Below, one piece after another: positions 61,062-64,000 of a stretch of DNA of 64,000 bases. Position 1 is the first letter of the stretch. The number at the start of each line of letters is the position of its first letter. The stretch comes from JALOLV01 sp046295175 (lineage in GTDB: Bacteria > Bacteroidota > Bacteroidia > Cytophagales > Spirosomataceae): assembly GCA_046295175.1 (NCBI GenBank), contig JBKBNY010000004.1, positions 248,001-312,000 of the forward strand, in the 5' to 3' direction. The position numbers and the translations under genes are program-made. Below the pieces are notes generated by a model. The model made no database searches and was not told where the DNA came from. It saw nothing but the letters and a program-made list of their open reading frames with translations.

Positions 61062-61667
61062 CTACATTTTCTTATCAGCCTTCAAATAAGTCTTATTACC
61101 ATTTGAATTGATGTAATACTGACCACCTCTTGGACCTTCGTAAATAGTACGACCTTTGTCATCTTTTCCGATTTGTTTGTCAGCACCAGCAACTTTCTTA
61201 CGTGTACCGGTGTCAGCCTCTTTACCGTCATCTTTGGTAGTTTTGTTCGGAGCTGGTTTTACAGTATTGTCGCGGTCAGTTGCTTTTTTAGTATCTTTTT
61301 TCTCTTTAGAATCCTCTTTTTTGTCTTTGGCTTTGTCTTTAGCCTTATCTTTGGCATCGTCTTTTTTGTCTTTAGACTTATCCTTAGAGTCTTCTTTTTT
61401 ATCTTTCGCCTTGTCTTTAGCTTTATCTTTAGCGTCTGTTTTTTTCTCTTTCGACTTATCTTTGTCGTCCTTTTTATCTTTTGCTTTGTCCTTCGCTTTA
61501 TCTTTTGCCGAATCTTTCTTTTCTTTTGTATCTTTTTTATCGTCAGATTTAGCTTTACCTTTCGAACCAGAAGCTTTTTTGGTAGATTCCTTTTCTTTCT
61601 GAGCTGTTGCATCCATAACTACAACACTCATCAAAAAAACGATTAAAATTGAAAGTAATTTTTTCAT
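61062..61667 (-). CDS. Secreted Lys/Asp/Ala-rich repeat protein with PBCV-type basic adaptor tail
   Basis: 201 residues. A signal peptide ends near DATAQ. Residues 24-130 are low complexity, built from repeated AKDKAKDKKDD-like and KEDSKDKS-like units, very highly charged and probably disordered. The C-terminal 35 residues, with GRTIYEGPRGGQYYIN and NKTYLK, match the PBCV_basic_adap domain known as a terminal adaptor in viral proteins and in secreted bacterial proteins. It is likely exported and may bind polymers at the surface. The antisense frames over it are artefacts of its biased composition. Confidence 0.82.
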   Translation of the reverse strand: MKKLLSILIVFLMSVVVMDATAQKEKESTKKASGSKGKAKSDDKKDTKEKKDSAKDKAKDKAKDKKDDKDKSKEKKTDAKDKAKDKAKDKKEDSKDKSKDKKDDAKDKAKDKAKDKKEDSKEKKDTKKATDRDNTVKPAPNKTTKDDGKEADTGTRKKVAGADKQIGKDDKGRTIYEGPRGGQYYINSNGNKTYLKADKKM

Positions 61668-61791
61668 TTCGGTAACGGTTTATTTTGTTTTAATTTTGTT
61701 CAAATCTAACAAAGTTTCAATAATTGTTATAAAAAACTCGTTAAATTTTTCATTTAGAATAACATAATTTATAAAAGTAACATTGACAATT

Positions 61792-62994
61792 ATGAAAAAT
61801 ACATTATTACTGATTTTTATAACGGTATTGGGTGCATCAGGACAAGGCGGATATAACTTTATTTCGGGCAAAATCATCGACAAATCAACACAAAAAGCAA
61901 TTTCTGGCTCTTACATTTCGATTCCAAATCGAGGAGTCGGAACAACAACTAATATTAACGGTGAATTCAAATTCTATTATCCGAGAATAAATACCGATTC
62001 TTCGGTTGTAATTAGTCAGCTTGGGTACAAAAATTTCGTAAAAAAAGCATCTGCTTTTGATTCTACCAATGTCATCGAGTTAGAACCTGCCGAATTTCAA
62101 CCCGCAGTTACGGCTCTTGATGCCAAAACGATTGTCAAAAACGCCATCGAAAAAATCAAAGAAAACTTTAATAGCACCCCCAACTACCAAACTGGATTTT
62201 ATCTCGAAACTACCGAAATGGAAAAAGTAGGATTCGTGCAAATCAAAGAGGGTGTTTTAAGAATCGAAAGGCAGACTGGAACAAAAGCAGAAATAATGGA
62301 GAAAGTGAAACTATTGCGTTCGAGAAAATACGAATGGCCCGGTCAACTTTCAAAAATTGACGGTTTTGGTTTGGCCAACGGTACTGCATTTGTTACCCGA
62401 AGTTTAGAGAATGGAGTACCCGAGTTTTTAGAAAAAGGGAATCTGGGCGATTATAATTTTACTGTCGATTCATTGATGAATTCTTACAACAATCAGCCAG
62501 TCTATTCGATTAGTTTCAGTCCAGTAAGTAAAAGAATAAAAGCAGCAAGAAACGGAAAGATTTATATTGACCAATATACCGAGGCGATTGTCAGAATTGA
62601 ATACGAATTTACTCCCGAAGGGATTAAAGATGTTATCAAAAGTAGTATCATGAGCAACACAAAAAAAGAAGGTAAATCAGTAAAAGCATACACTCAATTT
62701 ACAATTTTGAATGGTAAATGGCAGCTCCAGCAATCGCAGATTTCTTTTGTGACTGATTTTGAGGGGAAATTGGATAATAAATATAAATCGACAGCAACTC
62801 TAAATTTCTTTTTTGTTGTCAATGAATCTTTTAAATTGGGGCCAAGAAGTGCTATTAAAGATGATGAAATTTTATTAACTACCGAAAATTTCCCTAAAGC
62901 TGGATTGTACGAGGATAAAGTTTGGGGAACTACCAATTATATCATTCCAACCGAAGAAATGAGAGAAATTGTGAAGAAAAGTTTAAAAAAATAA
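61792..62994 (+). CDS. Secreted CarboxypepD_reg-like protein
   Basis: About 400 residues from the ATG at 61792; a TTG at 61783 is possible. After a signal peptide (cut near ASGQG) comes a carboxypeptidase regulatory-like domain: ISGKIIDKSTQKAISGSYI and GVGTTTNINGEFKFYYP, then VVISQLGYKNF. The rest (about 100-400) is a beta-rich region of the DUF5686-like or outer-membrane type with no catalytic motif. Such proteins are common in Bacteroidota and may work in surface processes. Function unknown. Confidence 0.8.
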   Translation: MKNTLLLIFITVLGASGQGGYNFISGKIIDKSTQKAISGSYISIPNRGVGTTTNINGEFKFYYPRINTDSSVVISQLGYKNFVKKASAFDSTNVIELEPAEFQPAVTALDAKTIVKNAIEKIKENFNSTPNYQTGFYLETTEMEKVGFVQIKEGVLRIERQTGTKAEIMEKVKLLRSRKYEWPGQLSKIDGFGLANGTAFVTRSLENGVPEFLEKGNLGDYNFTVDSLMNSYNNQPVYSISFSPVSKRIKAARNGKIYIDQYTEAIVRIEYEFTPEGIKDVIKSSIMSNTKKEGKSVKAYTQFTILNGKWQLQQSQISFVTDFEGKLDNKYKSTATLNFFFVVNESFKLGPRSAIKDDEILLTTENFPKAGLYEDKVWGTTNYIIPTEEMREIVKKSLKK

Positions 62995-63018
62995 AGATTT
63001 TCAACCCTAACTATCTAA

Positions 63019-64000
63019 ATGAACCAATTATTTCAATACAATAACTTAAAAAGTTTTGTCGAAAGTGTCCTGCAAAAAGCTGGCTTAGATGCAGAGAAAT
63101 CAGAAAACATTAGCCGAATTTTGATTGAAGGTGACCTTCTTGGGCATCGAACCCACGGATTGCAATTATTAGCCTCATACGTGTCCGAAATCGAGAATGG
63201 AAAAATGTCACTTACCGACGAAATCGAGATATTAAACCAATCGAGAGCCGCCGAAACTTGGGATGGGCATTATCTTTCAGGAACTTGGCTCGTTGAAAAA
63301 GCAATCGAAAGGGCAACATGGATGGCAGAAAGACAAGGTACAGGAACGGTTGTTATTCAAAAATCACATCATATTGCTTGTTTGGCAGCCTACCTCGAAA
63401 AAGTAGCAAGGCAAAACCTCGTCGTAATCATCGCTTCATCTGACCCTCGAAACAAAACCGTTGCCCCTTTTGGTGGATTAACTGGAGTTTACAGTCCAAA
63501 TCCATTGGCAATGGGAATTCCTACAAATTCTGACCCAATCATGATTGATGTCAGTATGTCCACTACTTCAAATGCTTTTGTTGCTAAAGCAAATCGAAAC
63601 AATGAGCTTTTGCCTTATCCGTGGCTACAAGATAACCAAGGTAATGTTACTAATGACCCAAAAACGTTTTTTGAAGAGCCCCCATCTACCCTACTTCCGC
63701 TCGGAAACCAAGATTTGGGTTATAAAGGTTTTGCACTCGGAATAATGATTGAGGTATTGACCAATGCCCTTTGTGGTTTTGGACGAAACGATAATCCAGC
63801 TCGTTGGGGCGGAACGGTTTTTGTACAGATAATCGACCCAAAAGCATTTGCGGGAACGGATTTTTTCTTGAAAGAAATTGAATATTTTATCGAACAATGC
63901 AAAAACTCAAAAGCGATAAATGATTCAAATCCAATCAGAATGCCAGGTGAGAGAGGTTTAAAACTAAAAGAAATTCAATTAAAAAATGGAGTAGAGTTAT
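63019..64000 (+). CDS. Ldh-family (malate/L-lactate/ureidoglycolate) oxidoreductase, 3'-truncated by window
   Basis: 327 codons are visible from the ATG at 63019 with no stop before the window ends. GDLLGHRTHGLQLL is the family N-terminal motif, SHHIACLAAYLEKVA holds a catalytic His, FGGLTGVYSPNPLAMGIP and MIDVSMSTTSNAF follow, and DLGYKGFALGIMIE with MPGERGL lie near the C-terminus. These enzymes use NAD(P) to interconvert 2-keto acids and 2-hydroxy acids. As it follows a sugar-acid locus, a 2,3-diketogulonate or malate-type reductase is possible, but its distance makes this weak. Confidence 0.88.
   Translation, partial: MNQLFQYNNLKSFVESVLQKAGLDAEKSENISRILIEGDLLGHRTHGLQLLASYVSEIENGKMSLTDEIEILNQSRAAETWDGHYLSGTWLVEKAIERATWMAERQGTGTVVIQKSHHIACLAAYLEKVARQNLVVIIASSDPRNKTVAPFGGLTGVYSPNPLAMGIPTNSDPIMIDVSMSTTSNAFVAKANRNNELLPYPWLQDNQGNVTNDPKTFFEEPPSTLLPLGNQDLGYKGFALGIMIEVLTNALCGFGRNDNPARWGGTVFVQIIDPKAFAGTDFFLKEIEYFIEQCKNSKAINDSNPIRMPGERGLKLKEIQLKNGVEL

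Noticed and set aside
61156..61646. Two long plus-strand frames over the Lys-rich gene, rich in Phe, Ser and Leu
   Set aside because: They are mirror readings of a repetitive Lys codon stretch; the minus-strand gene has a signal peptide, a known tail domain and a terminator.

Overview
The window is a low-GC stretch of a Bacteroidota chromosome, most likely from the order Cytophagales. Three things point there. Many genes carry the TAnnTTTG type of -7 promoter box that is typical of this phylum. The family content fits: an ECF sigma/FecR pair, DUF3098, DUF3109, a GIN-domain lipoprotein, separate transketolase N and C subunits, and many secreted Gfo/Idh/MocA oxidoreductases. Start codons with strong Shine-Dalgarno sequences are rare. 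The genus is not decided by the sequence alone.

Region by region. 1-3032: 3' part of a TamB-like envelope gene. 3067-5949 (-): acyl-CoA dehydrogenase, HMG-CoA lyase-like and enoyl-CoA hydratase genes, a probable branched-chain acyl-CoA catabolic operon. 6147-8530 (-): two glycosyltransferases and tRNA-Val(GAC). 8635-19108: housekeeping genes (MFS transporter, acyltransferase, ftsX, uppP, truB-ribF, pheA, parE, clpP). 19348-33838: small regulators, secreted proteins, an ECF/FecR pair, ychF, a LysM lytic transglycosylase, a Nudix protein, M48 and M23 peptidases, and a PrxQ peroxiredoxin. 33904-37950: the two halves of transketolase, separated by a 2.2-kb foreign-looking cassette of Uma2 nuclease, AAA ATPase and TOPRIM-like protein, the last broken by an in-frame stop. 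37993-39832: a second ECF sigma operon with a repeat-containing membrane protein and a CpxP/Spy-like protein. 39865-43057: tyrosine recombinase, solute symporter, DUF1801 protein, and a tRNA-Ser/tRNA-Pro/tRNA-Pro cluster.

43105-57419 is the main catabolic locus. A LacI-type repressor is divergent from a same-strand run of secreted oxidoreductases, a DUF6807 protein, mannonate dehydratase, a TIM-barrel epimerase, GH67 alpha-glucuronidase, an SDR and a large esterase/deacetylase fusion. Together these fit deacetylation of acetylated glucuronoxylan, release of (methyl)glucuronic acid and its conversion through mannonate to 2-keto-3-deoxygluconate. Two TGCAA-N4-TTGCA palindromes in the divergent region are probable operators for the repressor. 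57661-64000: pirin, aldo/keto reductase, a Dabb protein, a degenerate GH108-like protein, a Lys/Asp-rich secreted protein with a PBCV-type basic adaptor tail, a carboxypeptidase-regulatory-like protein, and the 5' part of an Ldh-family oxidoreductase.

The best candidate for something undescribed is the cassette between the transketolase halves (34806-36987). It looks like a compact defence or nuclease module inserted into a core metabolic operon, and its last gene is possibly decaying. No CRISPR array, rRNA or transposase was seen.
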